Shown in pieces: positions 53,943 through 64,000 of a stretch of 64,000 nt of DNA. This DNA is from Agrocybe praecox. Taxonomy: Eukaryota; Basidiomycota; Agaricomycetes; Agaricales; Agrocybaceae. A program made the translations under genes and the position numbers. The DNA is taken from contig OZ024852.1 in assembly GCA_964017145.1 (NCBI GenBank), positions 3,039,945 to 3,103,944 of the forward strand. Direction: 5' to 3'. Position 1 is the first letter of the stretch; each line of letters begins with the position of its first letter. The notes under the pieces are model-generated. The model made no database searches and was not told the DNA's origin. It saw only the letters and a program-made list of their open reading frames with translations.

Positions 53943-55493
53943 ATGCTTAGGATCTTGTGCCGCCTTGCCATGCCTGACCCGCCGAATCTACTCATACAGG
54001 AATTTCCTCATGACCCGCTAAGCGAAATATTCATCGCATGCCTGCCCGAGAACCCTTTAGAGATCTTACAGCCCGACATAAATCAGCCGCCTATGCTGTT
54101 CACCCGTATATGCTCCCATTGGCGATCCGTAGCGGTATCAACCCCGAAGCTATGGGCTAGTCTTCATCATATCGCCCAAGCTCGCCCGGCTTCTAACGTC
54201 GCAGGAGGACCTCCACTGATAGGAGCTCGTGATATCGCATTTCTTCGTTGGTGGACAGAAAGAGTTGGAGGAATAAAACCATCCCTTCGACTTGGATTAC
54301 ACATGTCCAGCTTACTCTCTCGGTCGACTCGAGGCCGTATTACGCGTCCATTCCCCATTGCCTTGGACCCCATGGAGCATCGGTTTCTTTATGACTTGAT
54401 TGATAGGGCCGTGCTTCTTGATTTGGACTACCACTATATCATGGCTATACAGTTCACATTTTTTGATGGACGCGAGAGGGCGTTGGAAGGTCCCAATCTT
54501 GAAACTTTGTGTATCCGTCAATGCCCCGACCGAAGCCATGATCAGGCAAGCGATACCGACATACCACTTAATCCAGATGTCTTCGATACAGATGCGTCCA
54601 TTCCCATTCCTTCAGACCATATTTCTCTTCGTCGGTTTTACATTGAAGACTTGTGCATCTCGGGGGATCAAGTAAGACCTAATAGGGTTATGCCGTGGAA
54701 GAACTTGACCCATATTAGCGCCATCAATCTTAGCGTTACTCAGGATGCGTGGCTCGAGCTCATCCACGCATGCACCTGCATGGTATCAGGCTACTTTTCC
54801 ATTAACAGGATGACCACTGGTGATAATCATATAACTCCTCGTCCTACTTGCCTTCCCCACGTTCGGCGGCTGGTTTTCCGAGTACCGCTGGGAGGGGACA
54901 GCATGGTGTCCCCATTTTATAACCTGGAGCTCCCAGCTCTAACGTCTCTTCGGCTGGAGACTTTCCCACCTGCGGACTTTGAATACCTCGAGCGAATTCT
55001 GCCTTCCACCCCCGCGTTGAAAGAACTCCAGCTTGGGACCTATCATCCATCTAACGACTCTTTGCGCGGCGACCAGCGACTTCCCCTTCCCGAAGAGATG
55101 CAACCGCATGGAGTAATCAGGCCACTGTGGAACTTCGTTCCCAAGCTCGAGATCATTCACTTTGCAGGAGTAGAGAGCAAAGCCCCAGAATCTCCACAGT
55201 ATCCGCCGCTTGTCAAGCAAGCGCTCGTGACGCCCTGGCTTGGGCTAGCGCGGCGTCATAATCAAATAAAGATCATCAGCTTTGAGGCGGATGGCATTCA
55301 CAATCAAGAAGAAATTGAAGCTATTGTTGGTGAGGCCATGCAAAGTGGGGAGATACCTGAGGGAGTGGAGGTTGTCGTTAGGCGGCCTACGGACTACCCG
55401 CTATGGGGTCGATCCGAACAATACGATAGGTTCTGGCTCACAGGAAGTATTAATCGTTTTGATGACCTTGGATTTGTCTTGTCTTCTATTTGA
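53943..55493 (+). CDS. F-box-like protein, copy B (intact)
   Basis: Single exon, 516 residues from the ATG at 53943. A second ATG at 53970 matches the start of copy A and may be the real one. F-box-like domain FPHDPLSEIFIACLPENPL, then FTRICSHWRSVAVSTPKLW. The rest is Leu-rich repeat-like (LPALTSLRLETFPPADFEYL, STPALKELQLG) and ends in RPTDYPLWGRSE...DDLGFVLSSI. Probably a substrate-binding subunit of an SCF ubiquitin ligase (family knowledge; target unknown). The intact partner of the broken copy A. Confidence 0.82.
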   Translation: MLRILCRLAMPDPPNLLIQEFPHDPLSEIFIACLPENPLEILQPDINQPPMLFTRICSHWRSVAVSTPKLWASLHHIAQARPASNVAGGPPLIGARDIAFLRWWTERVGGIKPSLRLGLHMSSLLSRSTRGRITRPFPIALDPMEHRFLYDLIDRAVLLDLDYHYIMAIQFTFFDGRERALEGPNLETLCIRQCPDRSHDQASDTDIPLNPDVFDTDASIPIPSDHISLRRFYIEDLCISGDQVRPNRVMPWKNLTHISAINLSVTQDAWLELIHACTCMVSGYFSINRMTTGDNHITPRPTCLPHVRRLVFRVPLGGDSMVSPFYNLELPALTSLRLETFPPADFEYLERILPSTPALKELQLGTYHPSNDSLRGDQRLPLPEEMQPHGVIRPLWNFVPKLEIIHFAGVESKAPESPQYPPLVKQALVTPWLGLARRHNQIKIISFEADGIHNQEEIEAIVGEAMQSGEIPEGVEVVVRRPTDYPLWGRSEQYDRFWLTGSINRFDDLGFVLSSI

Positions 55494-55798
55494 TATACAG
55501 CAAAAAATTGTATCGCTTTTAATGTGTGCCTTGCGCTTCTGACCAGTTAATTTATATAAGTTCCTGCTATTCCCAAATCTAATCTAAGCGTCTACGTACG
55601 CACTAAGTACGGATTGGATTAAGACTCCGATCGGGGACTGCCGAACTTCATGCTTTGCACGCGCTTCTAGCGTTCCTATTCGCTTTATATCATCTGGACC
55701 CCCCAGAACCAGCTCTCATATCGCCTGTTACTCGTAAGCCCGTTTCAATTCCAGTCCCCAGTTTCAATGGTCGCATCCTCATCCCTCATTGATATTCT
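55494..55798. other. intergenic spacer between F-box copies B and C
   Basis: 305 bases. Short promoter of copy C; no TATA consensus stands out. Confidence 0.5.
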
Positions 55799-57358
55799 AT
55801 GATTGACAAGTCCAGGCACAACTTGAAGATGAATATCGAAAGTGAAGTCGAAACGAAATCGGTCCAATGGCTCCCGTACGACATACTCCGAGAAATCTTC
55901 CTACTATGTCTCCCTCCATTTCTATGCCAAGCTCAACCGAATTCACTTCTGACACCGATGGTACTCTGTCGTGTGTGTTCCTATTGGCGCTTTGTCGCCT
56001 TGTCCACAGGAAAGCTATGGGCCGATTTATATCATATAGCGAAGGCCGAGCAGCGGTCCACCGTAGCAGACGGTCTGCTGGCATACGTGATCCGTGATTT
56101 TGACCGGCATTTCCTTCAATGGTGGAAAGATAATATAGGAGGGTACAACAAGCTTTCACTCCGCCTCGCAGTTATTATCCCGAATTCAGAATCCTCCGCC
56201 TCCGCCGACGGCAGCTCATATGCCCAAAATGGAGGCTTCCAGCTTTGCCTGACTGAAAAGGATCAATTTTTGATTGACCTTATGCAATCGGCTGTTTATC
56301 TAGACCTCGACCATCACTATAGCCTTGCACTTCGGCAATACCATAGGGGATACCAACCCCTTTGTTCTCGACTAACTACTCTATGCATGAGGCAAGCATA
56401 CAAACGACGTGCCAGACTCCCGTTGAACGGCATACTAGAGGACCTTCACTCCGGGTCAGAGGGAAGATATGATACCCCTCTTCTACTATGTCCCGTAAAG
56501 GTCAATAATATCATACGTCGGTTATACATCGAAGATCTCTACATTCCAACGCCAATCTCTGTTGGAGTGGCAGCGTGGTCCAATTTAGCCGAGGTATGCG
56601 CCATAAACATATGCCTCAGCACAAACACATGGTTCGAGCTCATACGAGGATGCTTGCGGCTCGTATACGGACGTTTTCATATTCAGATTGAAAGCCATCC
56701 CGATGACATCGTCCTACCGCGTTGGGAGACCCTTCCACATCTACTCCAGCTAGAATTAATAAGCAACGGGAGGATGCTGATGGAGTCACCATTCCTCAAT
56801 CTTCGACTTCCATCCCTCACAGCGTTGAGAATCGACTTGTTTCCCCCCGTGAGCATTAGTAGGCTGCATGACATACTTATGTCTACTCCTCATCTGAAGG
56901 AGCTGCACCTCGGGCAAGAGAACCCTTCCAATTTTCCACGTACAGGGATTACCATTCCAGGACCACGCGATACGGCAGTCCAACCCATACAAACGGTCAT
57001 TCCGGAAATTGAACTTATACATTTTGCAGGGAGTCAGTACCGCCCTCGAATTCCACAAGAGCACAATCACGCTGGTAATACCGAGGTCTGGCCGCGGCCG
57101 CTAATTCATCAGCTACTGGATACACCGTGGATTAATATTGGCAAAGAGTATCATTTGCAGTATCTCAGCTTTGAGGAAGATGCACTTTATACGTTTGAGG
57201 AACTGGAGGAGTTGACACGCGGAATAATTCCATCGCTACCAGAGGGTATCAATGTCAGAGTCAGTGAGAAGGACGCATCTAGGCGTCTATGGAAATGGCG
57301 ACCTAAGTATGACGACGTCAGTTGCTTTGGGAAACTTGACTTTATGTTAGAAATATAA
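55799..57358 (+). CDS. F-box-like protein, copy C (diverged)
   Basis: Single exon, 519 residues from the ATG at 55799 (a second ATG at 55829 is possible). The order of segments is the same as in copies A and B but clearly diverged: LPYDILREIFLLCLPPFL, LCRVCSYWRFVALSTGKLW, IRRLYIEDLYIP, SLTALRIDLFPPVSI, STPHLKELHLGQ and a C-terminal RRLWKWRPKYDDV in place of PLWGRSE. An older tandem duplicate of the same family. Function as for copy B, unknown target. Confidence 0.8.
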   Translation: MIDKSRHNLKMNIESEVETKSVQWLPYDILREIFLLCLPPFLCQAQPNSLLTPMVLCRVCSYWRFVALSTGKLWADLYHIAKAEQRSTVADGLLAYVIRDFDRHFLQWWKDNIGGYNKLSLRLAVIIPNSESSASADGSSYAQNGGFQLCLTEKDQFLIDLMQSAVYLDLDHHYSLALRQYHRGYQPLCSRLTTLCMRQAYKRRARLPLNGILEDLHSGSEGRYDTPLLLCPVKVNNIIRRLYIEDLYIPTPISVGVAAWSNLAEVCAINICLSTNTWFELIRGCLRLVYGRFHIQIESHPDDIVLPRWETLPHLLQLELISNGRMLMESPFLNLRLPSLTALRIDLFPPVSISRLHDILMSTPHLKELHLGQENPSNFPRTGITIPGPRDTAVQPIQTVIPEIELIHFAGSQYRPRIPQEHNHAGNTEVWPRPLIHQLLDTPWINIGKEYHLQYLSFEEDALYTFEELEELTRGIIPSLPEGINVRVSEKDASRRLWKWRPKYDDVSCFGKLDFMLEI

Positions 57359-57661
57359 TAGTTTGTACGTGCATTCTATTCACTATAACCTAGACATAAT
57401 ACACCATTTTACTCCATGACAAACATCCATTCGTATAGTATTAAAATATGTATCTTACAATAAGGGCAATTAAATAGCACGCTAAATAACACAACGGATT
57501 ACTCTATGTAGACGAGACTCTACTGTATGCAGACGAGAATGTCGCCCATGTGCCTTGAAACTACGATCCATTTAAACTGGAATCAGGTTCACGGCACTCG
57601 TGAAAACCTGATACCAATCCTATCCTTCGGCTGTACCCAGGAACAGGAAAAGAAAAAGAAA
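57359..57661. other. intergenic spacer, nothing recognised
   Basis: 303 bases between the convergent ends of F-box copy C and the DUF6534 gene. Confidence 0.5.
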
Positions 57662-59633
57662 CTAAGGCATCGCCTGTGATGCATGTACACTGGACTGGAC
57701 CACTGCTGGTGTATTGATATTTGGCTCTGGCATGTCTCCAAACACTAGAGGGCTAGTCACACGAAGAATGTCGTCTCCCTGCCACATTTTCTGTAGCTTG
57801 CGTTTGGAATTGAATCTTTTTCCATGTTAGTATAGGAGCTATAGCAGTTTTATAAGGACGCAGCATACGCACAAGGCTAGAATTGAGTTCGAATATACTG
57901 GGTTGAGATTGATTAATTGTTAGTTTCTTCATCGATTTTGGAATGTAATGAAGTACTGACATCGAGAAGTAACGAATTCGATTGTTAGATATGCAACGGA
58001 GGATTTGTTCAGAGAATACTGAGCATCATAGAGCAGCATCAGACCAAGGTTCACATGGAAAAGAATATAAATTTTTACCAAGACGACAGTGACAACCGCC
58101 GCAATCCTGCGATGGACTCGGACGTTAGGGGGTTTGTAGGTTTAGACCTTGAACGCAAAACGACTCACGCTGTTAGACAGCTACTTCCGATGAAGAAGAT
58201 CACCAGGGTAGAGATGACGTGCTTCCTCCTGTGAAGACGGTGAGCCCGTACGCAGTTGTCGTAGTATGTGTTTTCACTGGACGTACATTTCCGGCACAGA
58301 CTTGAAAAGGGTTATCGACATTATTAACCCGATAAAAATGTCTATCGAAGCTGAGGATAGGAAGCCAATGTAGATCATCCTCTGGCGTTCTCGCGTAAAT
58401 TCTGTTACTGGATCAGGAAGATGGTCGAGCTTGGGGACTAACCTCAAAGGAGATGGGGAAATCGGCAACATGTGAAGTTTTCGCCCTGCATGGAAAGATT
58501 ATGACTGCTCTGCTTTATGGATCTATATTGTAAATGTACCCACAAACACGCTAGGAAGACTTTTTTTGGTGGGAGTTTCATAAATTTGTCAATGCATCTT
58601 CTCAGTTTTAGTTCACGACTCACTTGCGGCAGTGGCTGACAAAGCAGAATACATAAGATAAGCGCCCATTGAGATGTTTGACTTAAGTTTCGTACCTAAT
58701 GAGTAGAGCGATGTAATAATCGAAAATGACTGAGGGCCGATGAGCAACTGGTCAAGATTTGATATAAAAAATGGGTAAACGAACCTTTAGGGAGCGGGCG
58801 AATAAAACTGTTACGAGTGGCCGTTCCGCCACTACAATTCTGAGTAAACTGTATGAAGTAGTTTTTGTTTGACGGGATACTTACAGATCCAAATGACGTA
58901 AAGATAAGATCTAGAATACTAGAAGATCAGTTTGACATACTAGTTTTAAAGGACTTTGTTTTACCCTTCTACGAGAAACATGAGAGGAATCTGTTTAACT
59001 GGCGAATTAATTCATTTCCACATAATGGGTATTATAGAATGCGATTTACCTTTACTGCGGCCATGGCCTAGAGCGAAAACTCAATTTTATGCTCGGACTC
59101 TGAGACAGCTGGGCGCACCTTTAAGCACCTTTAATAAACACATTAAAACACTATAATGATAGATCAGACAAGAAGTCCCTTACAAGAGTACATGGCTATC
59201 ATGTTCGAATGAAGCACTAGTATACGATGTATACATCATAGCTGTCGAAAGCGTGAAATGCAAAGCATCAAGCATACTAAATTGGCACAGCATGACGGTT
59301 TGATTAATATGTATGAGCGAGAAAACGGCATGGATCGTACCAAACAATTACAGCCTGCAAGGCGTGAAGAGAATTTCTATTAGTTTAATGTAAGAATTCG
59401 AGACAAACGAATAGAACATACCGTGATTTTGCGTTTGCGTGCGTCGTGGAAATAATTGATGAAGTAGAAAGTCGCTTGGAAGATGGTGGCACCCATCAAG
59501 CTAGAAGCAATACAAGCAGAGGGATGGGTAATTAAGAAAGCGACAAGAGGGTCAATCCTTACATAGATCCAGCGACAAATCCAAAGAATGGAGCAGAGGA
59601 GACATGAAGGCCTTGATCAACAGCCTTCGGCAT
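57662..59633 (-). CDS. DUF6534-like multi-pass membrane protein (middle exons unresolved)
   Basis: Minus strand. Resolved 5' exons: 59563..59633, 59422..59500, 59341..59354 and an exon from 59276 down, reading SSAPFFGFVAGSILMGATIF, FQATFYFINYF and MLDALHFTLSTAMMYTSY. Resolved 3' exons: one ending at 58287 with YIGFLSSASIDIFIGLIMSI, then 58169..58228, 58079..58106, 57961..58018, 57873..57897 and 57662..57815, giving VISTLVIFFIGSSCLTAIAA, EFVTSRLYSNSILALFNSKR and a hydrophilic tail to the TAG at 57664. This is the helix order and SRLYSNSILA hallmark of DUF6534 proteins, a large mushroom family of unknown role. The central part (about 59170-58500) gives no clean model and may be degraded. Confidence 0.6.
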
Positions 59634-60758
59634 AAAAATGACGTCTGAATTAGAGACCATAGTCAGTTATTAAGTTGTACCGCCGAGGAAGTGGAAATCG
59701 AGTGAAAGCCTGAGTGCAGCACATCCACGATATGGATTATATATCCAAGTAAAGTATGCAGTGTAAAATAACATACACGTACCTACTAGGCAGGTCAATG
59801 GAAAAATATCCAAGATCAACGGAGGGATCAACAAAAGTTCTCAATGTCTGGTATCGAACCGAGTTGTCATCGTGTGAATTCGAATTTCTTGAAGATCATT
59901 TCCATATACGTCACTTCCAGCGTTCGAGTAGGATCATCTTATAATTATAGCCATCATCTTGAAGGCGATCGATAAAGTCCTTGGCCTTTCAATACGAAGA
60001 AACGATGCGACGCGAATTTGAAAGGCAGAGAAACGGTCGATTTGATCCTTTAGAAGAAAGAGAGAAAATATTCCTTTACCACATCCCTTTCCTTCTTTCT
60101 ATCCATTCCCTGCTTCGCCGCATCATCGGCAGTATCTTTGATGGGCTCAGGCGAACTGCGATTATAGCTCCTTTTCAACGAATATCAGCCTACAAACGAC
60201 GTATGCGAGAAAGACGAAAGTTATAATTCTTGCGTACTCACAGCATCGGGATTCTATGAATACACACAGCGATGAGACCCAGTTCTCAATTCATCTCAGT
60301 CAAGGTAGCCGCGTTGTTCGATAGGAGGAACAAAGGAATAACGTGGCGATCTGAGTCTGAGAAAATCTAACGTGATATCGGTACTCAATATCCACTTTAA
60401 GGGCCCGCACAACCCACGTTTGTCCATGCCACTGCGCGCAGGTATAACCCTCCGCAGTCCTTGTATTTTGTACAAGAAGCGTCTGGGCCAAGATTAGATT
60501 GAAAAGGCTTAAAAAGGGACCTGATTTCCCAACAAATTTTAGATTAGGATTAACATAGGTCAACCTGGTCTTCATACCGTTTATTTTCTAATAGACGTCG
60601 TACTTTTACACCAGTAGAAGACTCTTTGCATGGTCATAAGGCGTTGCATTGTCAACGTAGCACGCTGTCATACCGGGCACTGAAAGATAAATAAAACCGA
60701 AGAGCTCCTATAAGTACGGCCATGTCTGGCGATTTTCGAGAAAGTGACACACTTCAAG
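59634..60758. promoter_or_regulatory. divergent intergenic region with TATA box for the peptidase gene
   Basis: TATAAG at 60709-60714 lies 45 bases before the peptidase ATG (60759). A basic 81-codon plus frame (59981..60226, RRMRERRKL end) has no recognisable content. Confidence 0.45.
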
Positions 60759-62242
60759 ATGCATGTTTTATCGAACCTCTGCACGCTCTCTTGTCTGATT
60801 GCATTAGGTCAGTAGTGTTATCGTCGATAACTATAATACGGTATTTACCTTCAATTAGGCCGCGCTCAGGCAAACGTATCACCATGGCCGCCAGGCCCCG
60901 GGTCTACTCTCGTGCCACAAGTCCCCAATGCTGAGCTCACTCAAATCCTTAATCAAATCGATCCCGCCCGGATTCAGGCCACGATACAGAAGCTCGTGTC
61001 GTTTGGTACCCGACACACACTGTCCAACCAAACCGACCCCACCCGCGGAATAGGTGCGGCTCGTGATTGGATTGCATCCCAGATGCGTACATTTGCAGCA
61101 GCATCTAACGGAAGGATGACTGTGAGCGTGCCGAGCTACATCCAACAACCATTGAGCGGGCTGGTGGTCAACCCCACAAATATCAGCAATATCATTGCTA
61201 CATTGATCGGGTCCAGCGAGCCGAACAGGGTGTACGTCGTCTCTGGCCACTACGATTCGAGGGTGACGAGCATCCTCAACTTCATGGACGATGCACCTGG
61301 TGCTGACGACGACGCCTCGGGTGTGGCAGTCTCGATGGAGCTTGCCAGGGTAATGGCCACGCACAACTCTGCAGCGACTATCATGTTCGCTGTCGTTGCT
61401 GGCGAAGAGCAGGATCTGTTCGGGTCCAACTTCATGGCGACCACATTGAAGCAGCAAGGCAAAGACGTCCAAGGTATGTTAAATAACGATATTGTAGGAA
61501 GCTCGACCGCAGACGATGGGACCGTCGATCCCAACGATATTAGGATGTTTGTCGCTGGTTTACCACCTTCCAACACTGCTGCGCAGAACTTGAACCTGGC
61601 TTCGATTGGTGGGGAGAACGATTCGCCGGCGCATCAACTGGGACGATTCGTGGCTGAAGTATCCCAAAACTCCGTTACGCAAATGAATGGTCTGCCTTCA
61701 TTTAATTCTAATGCAGAACCTCCGCTGAAATGTTAATCATAGTTCGTGCCATATATCGTCCTGACCGCTTCTTGAGAGGGGGAGACCACGAGTCATTCCT
61801 AGCCCAAGGTTTCCCAGCAGTACGATTTACCGAACCTCATGAAAACTTCGCCCATCAGCACCAGGACGTGCGGATCTCCAATGGTGTTCAATTCGGTGAC
61901 CTAATTGAATTCGTTGATTTTGAATTCACCGCACGTGTGGCCAAGGTGAACGGTGCTGCTTTGTGGTCACTGGCACAAGCTCCTGGAACGCCGAAAAACG
62001 TCAGACTCGATACGAGTGTCCTGACCAACAACTCAACGTTGTCGTGGACCCTGGATCCGAAGGCAGATGCTGGTTATGAAGTTGTATGGAGGGAAACCGA
62101 CGAGCCTCAGTGGTCGATGGTGATACCGGTCGGAGTAGTTGGCAGCGTCACGGTCAATTTGTCGAAGGACAATGTTCAAATGGGTGTTCGGGCTGTTGGG
62201 AAAAATGGGTTCAAGAGCCCAGCCGTACTCCCGATGCCCTGA
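60759..62242 (+). CDS. secreted M28-family zinc aminopeptidase
   Basis: Three exons (60759..60807, 60859..61689, 61743..62242), 459 residues. The 49-base first exon encodes a signal peptide (MHVLSNLCTLSCLIALGRAQA), found by joining GCATTAG|GTCAGT to CAATTAG|GCCGCG in frame. Metal ligands and catalytic residues in M28 order: His in SGHYDSR, Asp in ADDDASG, Glu pair in AGEEQDLFGS, Asp in LNNDIVGS and His in EPHENFAHQH. A C-terminal beta-sandwich-like part (APGTPKNVRL to the end) follows, as in other basidiomycete members. It should release N-terminal amino acids from extracellular peptides with two zinc ions. The second intron donor is a weak GTCTGC. Confidence 0.92.
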
Positions 62243-63364
62243 GAGTTGTCGATATCACGGATCCAAGAGTTCTTTCATGTATATGACAAGATTTTGTATG
62301 ATTATTGTTGAAGAAACCTCGCGGAAAATCTCTTCAAATTAAACAGTAAAAGGATTGTAAAAGGGTTGGTGGGGGTTGATATTATTGAATATTTAGTCTC
62401 GGCTTTCCCATCCTCTTTCGGTTACCTGTCCCAATCGGGACATTCCACCGTAAGCCACGAGGGCTATCGAAGATTACGTAAACCCCGAGAAATCCACGAA
62501 CGCATATTCCCCTTGAGCTTGAATCTTGATGTGGCTGGAACCCCAGACTATTGAATATTAAATCCACGCGCTCTGATGCCGGCGCCCAGAATACACACAC
62601 ATATTTTTGCCTCCAATTTCAAGGTCCGCCAAGGCGGTGTGGTAAGTTGGAAATCCACGAATACGGCCACTTGACGGCTACAGAAAGACAGGTTATCAGA
62701 ACATATAACAATTGCTTCCATGTATCTGATTGCTGTACTTTGAAAACATACTCATCAAGGGCCGCAGTTGTAATTCAAGATAACCGTTCGGCGGTAGGAT
62801 CTATTGGCTGGTGCCGACGGCAGACCCGAAGGACTGCGTGGCGCCCACTTAAAATCGCTTTGATTATCTTGAATACCTTGAGGATCGAGGATTATTTATG
62901 GTATCTTTCTCGATAATTGCTTGTATCTTCTCGTCGGAGACTTTTTGCTGATCTATTTTTACCAGTAAGCAATGAACGTTGTATGTCTAGTAACCTACTT
63001 GCAATCTGTCAACACAGAAGTCTGTTCTCCGCCCGAAAACCGTTTTAAACGCAGCAGAGGCACATACGGAACCAGATGTAACATAACCTCATTCACTACC
63101 CATCAATCATCTTGAGAAATCATCCCGTGTTCGTGACACTTGGGAATGTTCCATCGATTTGGCCTTAGAAAAACTTCTATTCCTACGATGTACTCGGGAC
63201 ATCGATCTCTTCATAAAAGACTATCACAAGATGAAATCTTTGGTTACTGGTTCTTCCTTTCCCATCTTCTTATTATTATTTTCAATTACGGAACTGTGTT
63301 CCTTTTGTGTTGTACACTATTTTATATTACTGACCCCTTCAAGTGTCTAGAGGCCACAGAACAA
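62243..63364. other. 1.1-kb intergenic region, nothing recognised
   Basis: 3' flank of the peptidase gene and promoter of the DUF6533 gene. A short direct repeat GAAATCCACGAA occurs twice (near 62489 and 62651). No convincing gene. Confidence 0.5.
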
Positions 63365-64000
63365 ATGATTATACCCTTATTTATGAAAGTTGATGGAGCG
63401 CAGCCAATATACAGCCCTTATAGTTCTGCCGCTATCGCGCTTGGCGCGCAAGGCGTCAACCGGAGCTCAGGTACGTATTTTCTTAGTTAAATTATTCGTC
63501 ATCGACTCCATGCTTTTAAATCCTGTCGATCGCGTCATACATACAGTGGTTAATTTTTTTTTGTAGTTGCTGCATTAGCCTTTCTTGTCTGGGATATTCT
63601 GATAACTCTTGATGACGAAGTAAACCCTTCAATTTATTACTGTTGATTTAATTGGAGCTTACGACCACCTGCAGATCCATTTCATGTGGTCGTGAGCTGT
63701 CATTGGATAAATACCGGCCGGGACGTTCATGACAAAATTTCTTTATAGGCGTCGATGGTCATACATGAAATGCTCGTATTTCTTTGTACGTTATATACCT
63801 ATGCTGGTCCAGATGTGAGTACCATTTGGATAAAGGAGACAGAACGCCGCTCGTACATTTGAATTGAAAACCTTCCTTACAGCTCAATCCTCTTCGTAGG
63901 TACAGAGCTTACTCCCCACTTCCATTTCACCAGCCGAGATTGCTACATTTGGCAAATATACCAAGGAGTGGTATCGGCCGTAGTTGTCGCAATAGTTGAC
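63365..64000 (+). CDS. DUF6533 domain membrane protein (3' end cut by window)
   Basis: Five exons so far (63365..63470, 63567..63619, 63675..63691, 63749..63814, 63883..beyond 64000). The joined product reads VAALAFLVWDILITLDDEIH, FMWSRRWSYMKCSYFFVRYI, PMLVQISILFVG and DCYIWQIYQGVVSAVVVAIV. The L/TLDDEI, W/YxKxxYFxxRY and DCxIWQxYQG blocks are the DUF6533 signature, a mushroom family of seven-helix-like proteins of unknown function. The third exon has only 17 bases. The start could also be the ATG at 63383. All phases agree. The rest of the gene lies past the window. Confidence 0.8.

Larger units (their letters stand above)
51370..55560. repeat. tandem duplication of an F-box gene unit
   Basis: About 51370-53190 and 53730-55560 are the same unit twice, including promoter, coding region and 3' flank (CAGCAAAAAATT.TATCGC). 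Coding similarity is high throughout, for instance both read NLLIQEFPHDPLSEIFIACL. Further upstream both also share GAGGGTCGTCGT. Confidence 0.8.

Overview
The window looks like nuclear DNA of a mushroom-forming basidiomycete (Agaricomycetes, probably Agaricales). Genes are split by many short introns (about 50-80 bases) with GT-AG ends. Several families typical of this group occur: F-box-like proteins, DUF6533 and DUF6534 membrane proteins, and a lineage-specific multi-pass protein with an N-terminal Cys-x-Cys motif. No rRNA gene, complete tRNA gene, CRISPR array or phage feature was seen. Exon models were built by hand from splice signals, reading phase and comparison between paralogs; none was checked by search or RNA data.

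Layout. 1-4.8 kb: a Ser/Pro-rich protein and a small coiled-coil protein. 4.8-9.1 kb: HSE1 (ESCRT-0, minus) and MMS2 (ubiquitin E2 variant, plus), divergent from a 198-base promoter. 10.2-27.1 kb: a calpain locus with three paralogous calpain-like genes. One is on the minus strand; two are in tandem on the plus strand. Between them lie a two-finger C2H2 (Msn2-like) transcription factor and an Agaricomycete membrane protein. 27.8-37.4 kb: an orphan small gene, a 16-exon secreted type-B carboxylesterase/lipase, an F-box gene and a small one-helix membrane protein. 39.4-46.4 kb: an OPI1-like phospholipid-synthesis regulator and a convergent F-box gene. 47.7-48.4 kb: an element with mirrored CACAAGT/ACTTGTG subterminal repeats. 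49.4-57.4 kb: a 3-ketoacyl-CoA thiolase and three tandem F-box-like genes, the first broken by a TGA. 57.7-64 kb: a DUF6534 gene, a secreted M28 aminopeptidase and the start of a DUF6533 gene cut by the window edge.

Main points. The calpain trio shares exon phases, including 28-base and 13-base micro-exons, an N-terminal helix and a C-terminal GL[RK]VYT motif. Two copies keep Cys/His/Asn. The third has lost all three catalytic residues yet keeps an open frame and has gained an RS/His-rich N-terminus, so it looks like a pseudopeptidase. HSE1 and MMS2 sharing a promoter would couple making K63 ubiquitin chains with sorting K63-tagged cargo. The F-box cluster shows recent duplication and decay.
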